The notes: generated from the letters alone by a model not told the origin. Numbered from the stretch's first letter, positions 30,314 through 41,324 are shown. The stretch: DNA of 64,000 nucleotides from Deltaproteobacteria bacterium (GCA_016792625.1 JAEUKK010000048.1:1-64000); one strand, 5' to 3'. Numbers and translations: made by a program.

Positions 30314-31065
30314 TGTCACCCCTCCACGACGGCGCGCCGCCCCCGGTCGGCCCGATCTCCCTGCCCGAGCTGCCCCGCTCCACCCACCCGCCGCGGGTGC
30401 TGGTGCTCTATGGCAGCCTGCGCGAGCGCAGCTACTCCCGCCTGCTGGCCGAAGAGGGCGCCCGGCTGCTGACCGCGATGGGCTGCGAGGTGCGCTTCTT
30501 TCACCCCCACGCGCTGCCCATGAAGGGGCCGGGCCTCGACGCCCACCCCGCGGTGGTCGAGCTGCGTGCCCTCTCCGACTGGTCCGAGGCCCAGGTCTGG
30601 AGCAGCCCTGAGCTGCACGGGGCGGTCAGCGGGGTGTTCAAGAACCAGATCGACTGGCTGCCGCTCAACACGGGGGCGGTGCGGCCGACCCAGGGGCGCA
30701 CCCTGGCGGTGATGCAGGTGAGCGGGGGCAGCCAGTCCTTCAACGTGGTCAATGCGCTGCGGCTGCTCGGGCGGTGGATGCGCATGATCACCATCCCCAA
30801 CCAGTCCAGCGTGCCCAAGGCCTATGACGAGTTCCACGAAGACGGCACGATGCGCGACAGCCCCTACCGCGACCGCCTCGTCGACGTGATGGAAGAGCTG
30901 GTGCGCTTCACCCTGCTGACCCGCGACCTGCGCGACCCGCTCGTTGATCGCTATAGCGAGCGGCGCGAGGCGGCCCACCAAGAGCGGGTGGCGGCGAACC
31001 GGCCCCAAGATCGCGTGGGGGACATTGTCTCTGCGCCGGCCGGGGGCAGCGGGTCGGCGAGTTGA
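30313..31065 (+). CDS. arsH: ArsH NADPH-dependent FMN reductase
   Basis: A 250-residue flavodoxin-like protein with [19 protein letters not shown] (FMN phosphate loop), [20 protein letters not shown] and [20 protein letters not shown], all diagnostic of ArsH. It oxidises trivalent organoarsenicals and quenches redox stress. Last gene of arsR-acr3-arsC-arsH, followed after 21 bp by the convergent activator gene. Confidence 0.93.
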   Translation: MSPLHDGAPPPVGPISLPELPRSTHPPRVLVLYGSLRERSYSRLLAEEGARLLTAMGCEVRFFHPHALPMKGPGLDAHPAVVELRALSDWSEAQVWSSPELHGAVSGVFKNQIDWLPLNTGAVRPTQGRTLAVMQVSGGSQSFNVVNALRLLGRWMRMITIPNQSSVPKAYDEFHEDGTMRDSPYRDRLVDVMEELVRFTLLTRDLRDPLVDRYSERREAAHQERVAANRPQDRVGDIVSAPAGGSGSAS

Positions 31066-31086
31066 GAGGCGCGCTGTGTGGCCCGC

Positions 31087-32625
31087 TCAGCGCCCCTTCC
31101 GCCACTCTACGCCCAGGCGCTCCATGCGCGAGCGCAGGGTCGAGGGGTTGATGCGCAGGCGCTCGGCGGCGCCGCCCGGGCCTTGGATCTGCCCGCCAGC
31201 GGCCTTGAGCGCGTCGAGGATGGCTGCGCGGGCGATGTCTTCGAAGCTGCCGCTCAGCGGGGCCGGCGATGGTGGGGCGCTCGGGGCGCCCGGGCCGGCG
31301 CTGGGCGCGGCGGGGCGGGCCGGCGGGCGGGGCAGGCCGCCGCCCAGGGCGCGGGCCACGTCGAGGCGCCGACCGTCGCCGAGGATGGCCGCGCGCTCCA
31401 CGACCGCGGCCAGCTCCCGTACGTTTCCCGGCCAGTCATAGGTCGAGAGGAGGGCGATGTCATCTGGGGTGGGGTGCAGGGGCGCGCCGCGCAGCCGGCG
31501 GCCTGCACGGGTCGCGAAGTGGGCGGTCAGCTCGCTGAGGTCCTCCATCCGGTCGCGCAGCGAGGGCAGGGTGATCGGGAAGACCGCCACCCGGTACCAG
31601 AGATCCTCCCGAAACCGCCCCTCGGAGATGAGGCGCGGCATGTCGCGGTGGGTGGCCGCGATGACCCGCACGTCGGCGCGCAGGGCGCGCTGGCCGCCGA
31701 CCCGCTCGAAGGTGCCGTCCTGCAGCACCCGCAGCAGGCGCACCTGGGCGGCCGCGGGCAGCTCACCCAGCTCGTCGAGGAAGAGGGTGCCGCCGTCGGC
31801 GCGCTCGAACCAGCCACGGCGGGTGGTGACCGCGCCGGTGAAGCTGCCCTTCTCGTGGCCGAACAGCTCGCTGTCGACCAGCTCGGCGGGGATGGCCCCG
31901 CAGTTGACCCGCAAGAAGGGCCCCGCGGCGCGCCGGCTGCGCTCGTGCACCGCCCGGGCGAGCACCTCTTTGCCCGAGCCCGTCTCGCCCAAGATGAGCA
32001 CGGGCGCGTCGGTCGGCGCGACCTGGTCGATCTTCTCCATCACCTCGCGCAGTCCGGTGCGCTCGCCGACCACGGTCTCGGCGATGTCTTGGCGCTCGAG
32101 GCGGGTGAGCAGCGCCCGGTTGTCGGCCTCGGCGGCCTCGCGCAGGCGGGCGAGCTCGTGCACCCGCCGGTCGTTGACCAGGGCGACCTGCAGCGGCTCG
32201 ATGAGCGCCGCGAGCAGCTCGGAGTGGCCGCCCACCTCGGCGATCTGCACCAGCACAGCGTGGGGCACGCCATCTTCGCCGGCCAGCAGGGCGGCCCAGA
32301 GCCCCGCGCGGGGCGCGGCCTCGCCCCGCTCGCGCAGCTCGACCAACATGCGCCGCAGCAGGGCCTCGCCGCTGAGGCGCTCGCGGTCGTCGACCCAGGC
32401 CAGCTCACCGCCGGGCAGGGCGGCGCCGGCCCCCCGCAGGCGGGTGGCGGCGAGCACGTCGAGGCGGGGCGGCAGGGGCTCGAGGCGCACCACGGCGAGG
32501 CCGGTCAAGGGGAGCTGCGCGCGCAGGCGCGGCGCGACCGACTCGACGAGGGCCTGGATCTCCAGGTGGCCGGCGACCTCTCGCCGGACCTCGATCATCA
32601 GGCTCAGCATCGCGCTCCGTTGCAT
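31087..32625 (-). CDS. Sigma-54-dependent activator, last gene of the sulfate-uptake cluster
   Basis: A 512-residue enhancer-binding protein: N-terminal GAF-like region 1-165, AAA+ domain with [29 protein letters not shown] (GSFTGA variant of the sigma-54 contact loop, as in FhlA/NorR-type proteins), [12 protein letters not shown] and WPGNVREL, then a Pro/Ala linker and a Fis-like helix-turn-helix (residues about 470-512). It lies 51 bp after cysA on the same strand, so it may close the sbp-cysTWA operon. I infer that it senses sulfur status and acts on the -24/-12 promoters around 36.5 and 38.1-38.3 kb. Confidence 0.88.
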   Translation of the reverse strand: MQRSAMLSLMIEVRREVAGHLEIQALVESVAPRLRAQLPLTGLAVVRLEPLPPRLDVLAATRLRGAGAALPGGELAWVDDRERLSGEALLRRMLVELRERGEAAPRAGLWAALLAGEDGVPHAVLVQIAEVGGHSELLAALIEPLQVALVNDRRVHELARLREAAEADNRALLTRLERQDIAETVVGERTGLREVMEKIDQVAPTDAPVLILGETGSGKEVLARAVHERSRRAAGPFLRVNCGAIPAELVDSELFGHEKGSFTGAVTTRRGWFERADGGTLFLDELGELPAAAQVRLLRVLQDGTFERVGGQRALRADVRVIAATHRDMPRLISEGRFREDLWYRVAVFPITLPSLRDRMEDLSELTAHFATRAGRRLRGAPLHPTPDDIALLSTYDWPGNVRELAAVVERAAILGDGRRLDVARALGGGLPRPPARPAAPSAGPGAPSAPPSPAPLSGSFEDIARAAILDALKAAGGQIQGPGGAAERLRINPSTLRSRMERLGVEWRKGR

Positions 32626-32676
32626 CCGTGCTCCAGCTGGGTGGCGGCCGCCGCTCCGCGGGCCGCGCGCCCCCGT

Positions 32677-33719
<1,043 letters not shown>

Positions 33720-33723
<4 letters not shown>

Positions 33724-34535
33724 GCGGCACCGCCTCGGCGCCGGAGCGCCGACACGAGGGTGATCGAGGCCGCGGCGAGCAGCAGAGACAGGCCGGTGGC
33801 GACGGGCAGGTCGCGCTCTTCAATCGCGAGGTGGATCGACGTGGTCGCCGTGCTGGTGCGCATGGCGATGGCCCCGCCGAGCACGAGCACCGCGCCGAAC
33901 TCACCCAAGGAGCGGGCGACGGTCAGCAGGGTGCCGCCGACCAGGGCCTCGCGCAGGTTGGGGAGGGTGACCCACCACAGGGTCTGCCAGCGGCTCGCCC
34001 CGAGGGTGGCCGCGGCCTCCTCCTCCGAGGTGCCCAGCTCTTCGAGCAGCACCGCCACCTCGCGCACGGTCAGGGGCAGGGTGACGAAGAGGGTACCGAT
34101 GAGCACACCGAGGGGCGCGAAGGCGACCTGCACCCCGAGCTGGGAGAGGGCGGGGCCGAACAGACCCTGTCGGCCGATGAGCAGGAGGAAGGCGAGCCCA
34201 ATCATCACCGGAGAGACCGCCAGCGGCAGGTCGATCGCCGCGTCGAGCAGCCGGCGCCCCGGCAGCCGGCCCCGCACGAGCACGATGCCCCCTGCTGCGC
34301 CGAAGACCAGGGTAAAGGCCACGGTCAGCAGCGTGATCACCAGGGTGAGGCCGAGGCTGTGCAGCACGTCGGGCCGGATGAGCGCCGCCGCGATGGGCCC
34401 CGGCGCGCGCAGGCCCGCCCAGAGCAGGCTCAACATCGGCAGCAGCACCACGACGAAGACCCAGGTCCAGGTCAGCCCGAGCAGCCCGCGGGCGAGGGGG
34501 CCGCGCACGGGCGCGGCGCGCATGACCGCGCTCAT
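33720..34535 (-). CDS. cysW: Sulfate ABC transporter permease CysW
   Basis: A 271-residue inner-membrane permease of the CysTW family, with the EAA loop ELGTSEEEAAATLGASRWQT and GEFGAVLVLGG. About six hydrophobic helices. Assignment as CysW rather than CysT rests on gene order and on IAMRTSTATTSIHLAIEERD, which resembles the CysW end. Confidence 0.9.
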
Positions 34536-35359
34536 CGCTGCACCAGCCCGGCCGCGAGGGCCCGCCCGAGCGGCTGCAGGAGCAGGGCCACGCCCAGCAG
34601 GACCAGCGAGGTGGCCGCGGCGCCGGCCGTGTCGCCTGCCTCGACCTCACCCTGGATGAACACCGTCGCGGTGAGCGTTTTGAGCGGGATGTTGCCCGAG
34701 ACGACCGCGACGGCGCCGAACTCGGCCACCGCCCGGGCGAAGACCTGCACGCCGCCCGCGGCCACGGCCGGGGTCAGCGCGGGCAGCAGCACCCAGCGGA
34801 AGGTCTGCCACTGGCTCGCGCCCAGCGTGGCCGCCGCCGCCTCTTCGGTCGGGTCAAGCTCGGCGAGCACCGGCTCGACCGCGCGCACCACGAAGGGGAA
34901 GGTGATGAACAGCAGGGCCAAGAGCAGCGCCGGGCGGGCGTAGATCACCTGCAGGTCGAGGGCCTTGAGCGCGGGGGCGAGCGGACCGACCGGACCATAC
35001 AACGCGACGATCAAGAAGCCAGCGACCAATGTCGGGACGGATAAGGGGAGGTCGACCAGCGCAGCCAGCAGACCCTTGCCGGGGAACTCCCAGCGCACCA
35101 GGGCCCAGGCCACGCCGAGGCCGACGACCCCGTTGCAGACGGTGGTCGCGGCGGCCAGGCCCAGCGTCAACAGCAGCGCGGCGCTCGCCTCGGGGCGGGT
35201 GATGGCGGCGAGGGCGGCGCTGGGGCCCTGGTCGAGGCCGTGCACCACCAGGGCGATGATCGGCAGCACCACCAGGGCGGCGACCGTGCCCAAGGTGAAC
35301 AGCGAGAGCAGCGGGTGGGGGCGGCTCAGCGCCGCGGGCTCGGCGGCGCGGGCGCTCAT
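34532..35359 (-). CDS. cysT: Sulfate ABC transporter permease CysT
   Basis: A 275-residue permease with six helices, EAA loop ELDPTEEAAAATLGASQWQT and AEFGAVAVVSGNIPLKT, the latter characteristic of CysT/CysU. The ATG at 35359 overlaps the sbp stop by ATGA. Confidence 0.9.
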   Translation of the reverse strand: MSARAAEPAALSRPHPLLSLFTLGTVAALVVLPIIALVVHGLDQGPSAALAAITRPEASAALLLTLGLAAATTVCNGVVGLGVAWALVRWEFPGKGLLAALVDLPLSVPTLVAGFLIVALYGPVGPLAPALKALDLQVIYARPALLLALLFITFPFVVRAVEPVLAELDPTEEAAAATLGASQWQTFRWVLLPALTPAVAAGGVQVFARAVAEFGAVAVVSGNIPLKTLTATVFIQGEVEAGDTAGAAATSLVLLGVALLLQPLGRALAAGLVQR

Positions 35360-36459
35360 GGCGTGGCCCCGGCCTGGGCGGCCGCATAGGCGCCGTTGGG
35401 GCCGAAAACGGTCTCCTGCACGCTCTTCCAGCCACCCAGATCGGCGATGGTGAAGCTGTCCTTGGGGGTGGGCAGCTCGGCGGGGGTCAGGGCGGGGTCG
35501 GCCGGGCGCAGGCCGTGCTTGGCGAAGATGGTCTGGGCGGGGGCGGTGTGCAGCCAAGCGACCAGGGCCTCGGCGGCGGCCCGGTCGCCGTGCGCGTCGA
35601 CCGAGGCGTCGACCACCGCCAGCGGGTTCTCGATGATGATGGTCGAGGGCGGCACCACATAGTCCATGCTGGGCTTGCCCTCGGCCTCGGCCTTGGCCTT
35701 GGCTTTGGCGACCAGCACTTCGTTCTCGTAGGTGATCGCCACGTCGCCGACCCCGCCCTCAAAGGTCAGGATCGACTCGCGGGCGCCCTTGTCCATGACC
35801 GCGACGTTCTTGAGCACGCGGCCAAGCAGCGCGGTGGCGGCGGCGGGGTCATTGGCCGGCACCCCGGCGTGCCCGCGCAGGGCCGCACCCCAGAGGGCGG
35901 CGATGTTCCACATGGCGCCCCCGCTGGTCTTGACGTTGGGGGTCAGCACCTGCACATCGGGGCGGGTGAGGTCCTCCCAGCCCTGGATGTTCTTTGGGTT
36001 GCCCGGCCGCACGGCGAGCACGACCAGGCTGCGGGTGACGATGCCGCCGTGGGGCCCTTGGTCCCAGGCGTGGGTGATGAGGCCGGCATCGGCGATCTTC
36101 GTCACGTCAGGGGCCAGGCTGAGCGCGACGATGTCGGCCTCGAGGCCGCCGATCACCGCCCGGGCCTGGGCGCCCGAGGCCTGGTAGGACTCCTGCACGG
36201 TGAGGGTCTCGCCGGTCTTGGCCTTCCACTCGGCGGCGAAGACGGGCAGGAGCTCGGCGTAGGCCTCGCGCGGCGTGGTGTAGGCAGCCAGGGTCAGATC
36301 GCGGGTGGTCACCGCGGGAGCATTGGGGGTTGATGCGGGAGCGCCCGCCGGGTCCTCCCCCCCGCCGCACGCGGCGAAGGTGACGACCGCTGCTGTCGCG
36401 GCGATGGAGGAGATGCTGAGGCTGCGCCCGCCTGGGCGGCGGGGGGAGGACGGGGACAT
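35356..36459 (-). CDS. sbp: Sulfate-binding lipoprotein
   Basis: A 367-residue lipoprotein (lipobox FAAC) with the sulfate-binding pattern: TTREAYAEL-like start (TPREAYAELLPVF), ESYQASGAQARAVIGGLEAD, DVQVLTPNVKTSGGAMWN, and GDVAITYENEV. It binds sulfate or thiosulfate in the periplasm and feeds CysTWA. It heads the operon, 42 bp past a sigma-54-type promoter. Confidence 0.93.
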   Translation of the reverse strand: MSPSSPRRPGGRSLSISSIAATAAVVTFAACGGGEDPAGAPASTPNAPAVTTRDLTLAAYTTPREAYAELLPVFAAEWKAKTGETLTVQESYQASGAQARAVIGGLEADIVALSLAPDVTKIADAGLITHAWDQGPHGGIVTRSLVVLAVRPGNPKNIQGWEDLTRPDVQVLTPNVKTSGGAMWNIAALWGAALRGHAGVPANDPAAATALLGRVLKNVAVMDKGARESILTFEGGVGDVAITYENEVLVAKAKAKAEAEGKPSMDYVVPPSTIIIENPLAVVDASVDAHGDRAAAEALVAWLHTAPAQTIFAKHGLRPADPALTPAELPTPKDSFTIADLGGWKSVQETVFGPNGAYAAAQAGATP

Positions 36460-36500
36460 AGGCGCTCCACGCGCGGGGCTCCGCGCGGCGTGAGGGGGAC

Positions 36501-36516
36501 AGCAAGGCCGATGCCA
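36501..36516 (-). promoter_or_regulatory. Sigma-54-type promoter of sbp-cysTWA
   Basis: The minus strand reads TGGCATCGGCCTTGCT: TGGCA-(T) at -24 and TTGCT at -12 with consensus spacing. It gives a short leader before the sbp ATG. The remaining 36517-36723 is low-complexity GC sequence without a visible gene. Confidence 0.7.
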
Positions 36517-36723
36517 ACCCGCGGCGGCGGGCGGCGGGGTGGGTGGGTCTCGGCGCGAGAGCGGCGGTCGGTCGGGGGCTCTGGCGTGGCGGGCGGCGTC
36601 GAGGGGGCGCGGCCACGGGCGGCGGCGGCGACGGGGCGCGGCGGCGGGGCGCGGCGGCGCGCGGCGGTCGCGCCGGGCCGCCGGCGGGGCGCGGCAGCTG
36701 GGGCCGTGCCCGCGGGCCTGCGC

Positions 36724-38001
36724 TTAGAACATGACGTCGACGAGCAGCGAGGCGCTGTGGTCGGCGGCGCTGAACTCCTCACCCCAGCGGGTGGCCCAGC
36801 CGGCTTGGACCTTGAAGCGGTGGCCGTTTTCATACCAGTTGAGGCCCGCGCCGGCTTCATGACCGAAGGCCTCGACCTCGTCGACAAAGGCCTGGTCGGT
36901 GCCCTCGGCGGCCTGGAGCTGGCCGTAGCGGCCGGCGAGCTCGAGGTCCTTGACGAGCATGGTCGAGGGCTGCACGAACCAGCCCCAGCCCGAGCGGGCC
37001 CACTCGGTCACCTTGGCGCCCTCGGCGTCTTCGCCGACCAGCTTGTCCTCGGCGGCGCTGCGGCTCATCACCTGGCCGAGCAGGGCGGCCCCCCGCCACT
37101 TGAAGACCAGATCGGCGGCCAGGTGCGTGTAGTCGGCGGTGTTGGCCGTGTAGGTGGTCGAGGTCGTGCTGCGCGCGCGGTTGGTGTTGAGGTTGTAGGC
37201 GGCGGCGGCCCCCAGCGCGAGGCGCGGGCTGGGGGTGCGGGTGAGATCGCCCTCCTGGTCGTCATCCATCGCGCCGAGGGGGCGCAGCTCGACGCGGGCC
37301 ACGCTGAGCATGCCCGGCTCCTTGGCGACCGCGGCGTTGGGGCCGCCGCCGCCGAAGACACCGAGCCTGTAGGCGAAGATCGAGCTGTCGCCGCCGAGGT
37401 GGTCGCTGTAGAGGTAGGCGCCGAGGTCGCGGTCGAGGCTCAGCTCGCTCACCACCCGCTGCCGGTCGGGGAGCTGCAGGGCGAACTCGCGGATGGTGCG
37501 GGCCCGGTCGAAGGGCACGAAGATCTGCCCGACCCGCAGGCTTGCGTTGGGGTTGTGGGTCAGGTCGAGGTAGGCGTCATAGACCGGCGAGATCGTGCCG
37601 TCACGGTAATCGTTGGGTGCCACCGCGAGCTGCACGACGTACTGGACGTCGGGCGACAGGGTGTGGCCAGTCATAAAGATACGGGCGGTGTTGACCTTGG
37701 CGATGAGGGTCGGCTCACGCTCCCCGCCCTCCTCCACCGGCGGCGGCGCGGCGAGCTGCGAGCGCAGCTGGATGCGCCCGCGCAGGTTCATCGAGAAGTT
37801 CCCATCGGCGCTGGTGACGCGCAGGCCTTTGCCCGGCGCGCCCTCGGCGGTGGCCGCGGCGGGTCGCGGGGCGGGCGCGGGCGCGGGCTCTCCGGCGGAG
37901 GCGGCAGCGGGCGCGGCGCACAGCGCGAGCGCGACCGCGGCGGCGAGGGAGGGCCAGCGGAAGGGGGCCTGCGCGGGCGAGGGCGGTGCGGTGCGGGGCA
38001 T
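36724..38001 (-). CDS. OprP/OprO-like anion-selective porin
   Basis: A 425-residue outer-membrane protein: signal peptide (ASAG), a Pro/Ala-rich stretch, then a phosphate-selective-porin-type barrel (GLRVTSADGNFSMNLRGRIQ, LDLTHNPNASLRVGQIFVPF, closing LLVDVMF with terminal Phe). It lies directly upstream of sbp and has its own sigma-54-type promoter; I infer entry of sulfate or sulfonates across the outer membrane. Family members conduct phosphate, so specificity is not fixed by sequence. Confidence 0.85.
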   Translation of the reverse strand: MPRTAPPSPAQAPFRWPSLAAAVALALCAAPAAASAGEPAPAPAPRPAAATAEGAPGKGLRVTSADGNFSMNLRGRIQLRSQLAAPPPVEEGGEREPTLIAKVNTARIFMTGHTLSPDVQYVVQLAVAPNDYRDGTISPVYDAYLDLTHNPNASLRVGQIFVPFDRARTIREFALQLPDRQRVVSELSLDRDLGAYLYSDHLGGDSSIFAYRLGVFGGGGPNAAVAKEPGMLSVARVELRPLGAMDDDQEGDLTRTPSPRLALGAAAAYNLNTNRARSTTSTTYTANTADYTHLAADLVFKWRGAALLGQVMSRSAAEDKLVGEDAEGAKVTEWARSGWGWFVQPSTMLVKDLELAGRYGQLQAAEGTDQAFVDEVEAFGHEAGAGLNWYENGHRFKVQAGWATRWGEEFSAADHSASLLVDVMF

Positions 38002-38085
38002 CGGGGCTCCAGGGGCCGGTCGGGGAGGGCGGGGCGGGCGGCGGAGGGCGGGGCGGCCGCGGGGCGATCGGTCGCGGCGGCGGAC

Positions 38086-38101
38086 AGCAAGGGCCGTGCC
38101 A
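38086..38101 (-). promoter_or_regulatory. Sigma-54 promoter of the porin gene
   Basis: The minus strand reads TGGCACGGCCCTTGCT, a full match to the -24/-12 consensus. It lies 85 bp upstream of the porin ATG. Confidence 0.75.
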
Positions 38102-38164
38102 GGTCGTGGCGGCGGCACTATCCCGCGGCGGCCGGGCGCTGTCGTGCGGGGCCGCGGCGATGCG

Positions 38165-38214
38165 GCGACATGTCGCGGCGGGCGGCGGCGCTGTCGCCGC
38201 GACATGTCGCGGCG
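38165..38214. promoter_or_regulatory. Paired palindromes, candidate enhancer sites for the sigma-54 activator
   Basis: GCGACATGTCGC at 38165-38176 and a 20-bp perfect palindrome with the same core at 38195-38214, centres 34 bp apart. They lie about 65-105 bp upstream of the porin -24 element and about 50-85 bp upstream of the divergent dioxygenase -24 element, the usual place for enhancer-binding-protein sites. The gap 38002-38309 holds only these sites and the two promoters. Confidence 0.65.
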
Positions 38215-38252
38215 GCGGAGGGGGCGGCGCGGAGCAGGGGGCGGTCTCCGCG

Positions 38253-38268
38253 TGGCACGCGCGTTGCA
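38253..38268 (+). promoter_or_regulatory. Sigma-54 promoter of the dioxygenase fusion gene
   Basis: TGGCACGCGCGTTGCA is a perfect -24/-12 match on the plus strand, 42 bp upstream of the ATG at 38310. Confidence 0.78.
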
Positions 38269-38309
38269 CAGCCGCGCCCGTGCGCCGCGCTGGCGCCGAC
38301 GAGGTGCCC

Positions 38310-40187
38310 ATGCCCGATCCGTCCTTGGTTGACCTCCGCTCCTTGCTCGACCGCCTCCCGCCCGGGCGCCTCGGCCCCGCCGACCTCGACGCGGCGCTCG
38401 CCGGCCCGGTCGACCCGACCGCCCTGGCTGGCGCAGCGCGCTTCTCCACCGAACGGTATCAGCGGGTCTCTCTATATGCCGACGAGCGGGTCGAGCTGCG
38501 CCTCCTCTGTTGGGGCCCCGGACAGTCCTCGGCTCTCCATGGCCATGGCGGCTCCGCCTGCGCTTTTCGTGTGGTGAGCGGCGTGGCCGAGGAGCACCTG
38601 CTGGACGGCGCGCTCACCGCGCTCAGCCCGGGGGCCATCGGAAAGGTCGAGCAGGACACCATTCACCAGGTCGCCAACCGCGGCCAAGCGCCGCTGCTCA
38701 CCCTGCACGCCTACGCGCCGCCCTTGCCGGTCGACCAGCCCGCGGCGGCGGACGGCCATCAAGTGGTCATCGTCGGGGGTGGCTTGGCCGGTGTGTCGGT
38801 CGCCGTGCACCTCTTGTTGGCGGGCGGCCCGCGCTTGCGGGTCACCCTGGTCGATCCAGGCCACGAGATCGGGCGCGGGGTGGCCTACGCCACGCCCGAC
38901 CCCGAGCACCTGCTCAACGTGCCCTCGGGCAAGATGGCCATCCATCCCGATGATCCGAATGCTTTTGTTCGTTTTGCGCTCGCCCAGGGCCTTACCGCCG
39001 ATCCCTACACTCTCCTCCCCCGTCGGGTGTATGGGGCCTATGTGCAGCAGGCGCTCGCCGACGCGGTCTGCGGAGCCAAGGGACGCCTGCGGCTCGCCCG
39101 GGGGGCCGCGCACACCGCCCAGCCCAGCGGCGAGGGCTGGGAGCTGCGCCTCTCGGACGGCCGCTCCCTTTACGCCGATGACCTCGTCCTCGCCACGGGT
39201 CATGCCGCCACGCGTGTCCCGGCGGGCCTCGACGCCCTCCGCGGCGCGCCGGGCCTCATCGAAGACCCCTGGGCGCCCGGGGCCATCGCCTCGGTTCCGG
39301 CGGACGCGCGGGTGCTCGTGGTGGGCACCGGTCTCTCGGCGATGGACGTGGTGGGGAGCCTGCGGCGCCAAGGTCATCGGGCCCCGGTCACCGCGACCTC
39401 GCGCCGCGGACAGTGGCCGCGGCCGCACCTGCCCGACAACCATTGGACGGGGGTGCGGATCGACCTCGATTTGGACGCCGCACCCGCCACCGCCGATGGC
39501 CTCGCCCGGTGGCTCGAGGGCGAGGTGAAGAGCGCCGCCACGCGGGGGATCCCCTGGCAGGCCGTGCTCGGCGCGGTCCGACCGCATGTGGTGGGGCTCT
39601 GGGCCAGCCTCAGCGAGGCCGAGCGGGCGCGCTTCCTCAGCCGCCACCGCCCGCGGTGGGAGGTCTACCGGCACCGGGCCCCGGCCGAGGCGCACGAGGC
39701 CTTGCGGTCCTGGCGCGCCGAGGGCTGGCTGCGCTCGCGCGCGGGCACCCTGTTGTCCTCCACGCCCGGCCCCGATGGCCTGCAGGTCATCAGCCAAGTG
39801 GGCGCGGTGGTCGTCGACGAGGTCTACGACTACGTCATTTTGTGCACGGGGAACGAGGGGGAGCAGCGGGCGCATAGCCCGCTGTGGGCGCAGCTCATCG
39901 ATGAGGGCCTCGCCACGCCCGACCCCCACGGCCTGGGCGTGGAGAGTGACCACCAGCACGGGCTCCTCGACGCCCGTGGCCGCAGCCGTCGGCTCTGGGG
40001 CATCGGCGGCATGCTGCGGCCGCGCTTCTTTGAGACGACCGCCGCGCCCGAGATCACCGCCCAGGCCTACACCATCGCGCATGCCGTCCTCGAGCGCCCG
40101 CCGGCCCGGCTCGCCCAGGGGCTGGGCGCGGTGGACCCCGCTGCGGCCGATCCCGCCGAAGTGGGCGAGGGGCGGGTCCAGCCTTGA
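38310..40187 (+). CDS. Cysteine-dioxygenase-like cupin fused to FAD/NAD(P)-binding oxidoreductase
   Basis: A 625-residue fusion. Residues 1-140 read as a cysteine-dioxygenase-type cupin: CWGPGQSSALHGHGGSAC gives His77 and His79, with His119 as third iron ligand candidate and Cys84 five residues after His79, the spacing of the Cys of the mammalian Cys-Tyr crosslink. Residues about 150-600 hold a dinucleotide fold VVIVGGGLAGVSVAVHLL, GRGVAYATPDPEHLLNVPSG and a second fold VLVVGTGLSAMDV, as in YdhS-like FAD/NAD(P)-binding proteins. GAGGTG precedes the ATG. Divergent from the porin and sharing its control region; a role in oxidising a thiol or organosulfur compound is inferred. Confidence 0.82.
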   Translation: MPDPSLVDLRSLLDRLPPGRLGPADLDAALAGPVDPTALAGAARFSTERYQRVSLYADERVELRLLCWGPGQSSALHGHGGSACAFRVVSGVAEEHLLDGALTALSPGAIGKVEQDTIHQVANRGQAPLLTLHAYAPPLPVDQPAAADGHQVVIVGGGLAGVSVAVHLLLAGGPRLRVTLVDPGHEIGRGVAYATPDPEHLLNVPSGKMAIHPDDPNAFVRFALAQGLTADPYTLLPRRVYGAYVQQALADAVCGAKGRLRLARGAAHTAQPSGEGWELRLSDGRSLYADDLVLATGHAATRVPAGLDALRGAPGLIEDPWAPGAIASVPADARVLVVGTGLSAMDVVGSLRRQGHRAPVTATSRRGQWPRPHLPDNHWTGVRIDLDLDAAPATADGLARWLEGEVKSAATRGIPWQAVLGAVRPHVVGLWASLSEAERARFLSRHRPRWEVYRHRAPAEAHEALRSWRAEGWLRSRAGTLLSSTPGPDGLQVISQVGAVVVDEVYDYVILCTGNEGEQRAHSPLWAQLIDEGLATPDPHGLGVESDHQHGLLDARGRSRRLWGIGGMLRPRFFETTAAPEITAQAYTIAHAVLERPPARLAQGLGAVDPAAADPAEVGEGRVQP

Positions 40188-40256
40188 GGTCGGGGGCCTG
40201 CCGGGGCGGCGATCCGCAGCACCGATGCCCTGATCGGATCACCCGGCCCTTGCGGC

Positions 40257-41324
40257 TCACTCCACGGTCAGCGTCAGGCTCAGGGCGCTGGCCCCGCCGC
40301 GGCTGTCGCGCAAAACGGCGACCACCAGCACCTCGCCGGGGGTGGTGGGCGCGCTCCACTCGGCGTCGACCATCCGCGCGGCGTCGTCTGCGGCGCGGCC
40401 CCCGCGGGGGGCGTCGAAGGCGCCGGCGGTGGTGAACCAGGCGACCGAGACCGACTCTCGGGCCAGCTCGAGCGTATCGGTGCCGGGCACTTGCACCACA
40501 TAGGTCTCTGCGCCGGCGCAGCCCAGCCCGCCCGCGCCACAGTCCTCGGCGCAGGCCTCCCCCGTCTCTCCGCCAGAACAGACCCCGTCCCCGCAGGCGG
40601 CCTCGAGCGGGCATTCGGGCCAGGCCAGCCGCAGCCCCACCGCTGCCCCCGCGGGCACGGGGGCGGTCGCCTCGCCCCCGTCGCGGGCCACTTCGATGGG
40701 CGCGCCGTCGACCTCTAGCTCCAACGACTCGATCTCGGGCGCGAGGTTGTCGTGGTAGCCGGCGTTCCAGGCGATGTAGGTCTCTTGGCTCACGTTCGCG
40801 AGGTCGCAGCGCAGGCGCAGGCTGGCGATGCCGGCCGCGATCTCGCCCTCCGCTGCTTCGGGCGCGAAGACCGCGACGGGCTGGTAAAAGCCGCCCGTGA
40901 CGTCGGGGTCGGCGGGGCGCCCAGCCTCCTCTCCCTCAACCGGCGGGGGTGGGTTCGGCCCGAACAAGGAGCAGGCGTCCTCGGGGACGGTCAGGGAGGC
41001 GGTCGGACCGGCGGGCAAGCTCTCCAGCGCGCTGTTCTCGGCTTCGAGGCAGTCGGGCGCGGCGGGCCCCAGCTCGGCCAGCGGCTTGGGCCGCCGACAG
41101 ACCCCCCAGCCGAGCGCGGCCTCGCCGATCAGCCCCTCGGGCCCGGCCCAGAGGCCGGTGAGGGTCTGCGTGGCCCCAGGCGCGACCTCGGCGGGGCGCG
41201 CGACCACGGCGAGCAGGCGCTCTTCGGTGATCAGCGCGCTGTTATCATCCAGCGGGTCGGCGCAGGCGGCGAGCAGCACGGGGAGGAGGAGCCCGGCGGG
41301 CCGCGCGGGGTGAAGGGTGGGCAT
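40257..41324 (-). CDS. Cysteine-rich lipoprotein following the TonB receptor
   Basis: A 355-residue lipoprotein (lipobox LAAC) with scattered cysteines and a CGDGVCSGGETGEACAEDCG motif near residue 245, a C-G-D-G-x-C repeat seen in myxobacterial surface proteins. The C-terminus looks like an Ig-like beta domain. The ATG at 41324 shares a base with the receptor stop (TGATG). Likely an outer-membrane accessory of the receptor. Family not recognised. Confidence 0.75.
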   Translation of the reverse strand: MPTLHPARPAGLLLPVLLAACADPLDDNSALITEERLLAVVARPAEVAPGATQTLTGLWAGPEGLIGEAALGWGVCRRPKPLAELGPAAPDCLEAENSALESLPAGPTASLTVPEDACSLFGPNPPPPVEGEEAGRPADPDVTGGFYQPVAVFAPEAAEGEIAAGIASLRLRCDLANVSQETYIAWNAGYHDNLAPEIESLELEVDGAPIEVARDGGEATAPVPAGAAVGLRLAWPECPLEAACGDGVCSGGETGEACAEDCGAGGLGCAGAETYVVQVPGTDTLELARESVSVAWFTTAGAFDAPRGGRAADDAARMVDAEWSAPTTPGEVLVVAVLRDSRGGASALSLTLTVE

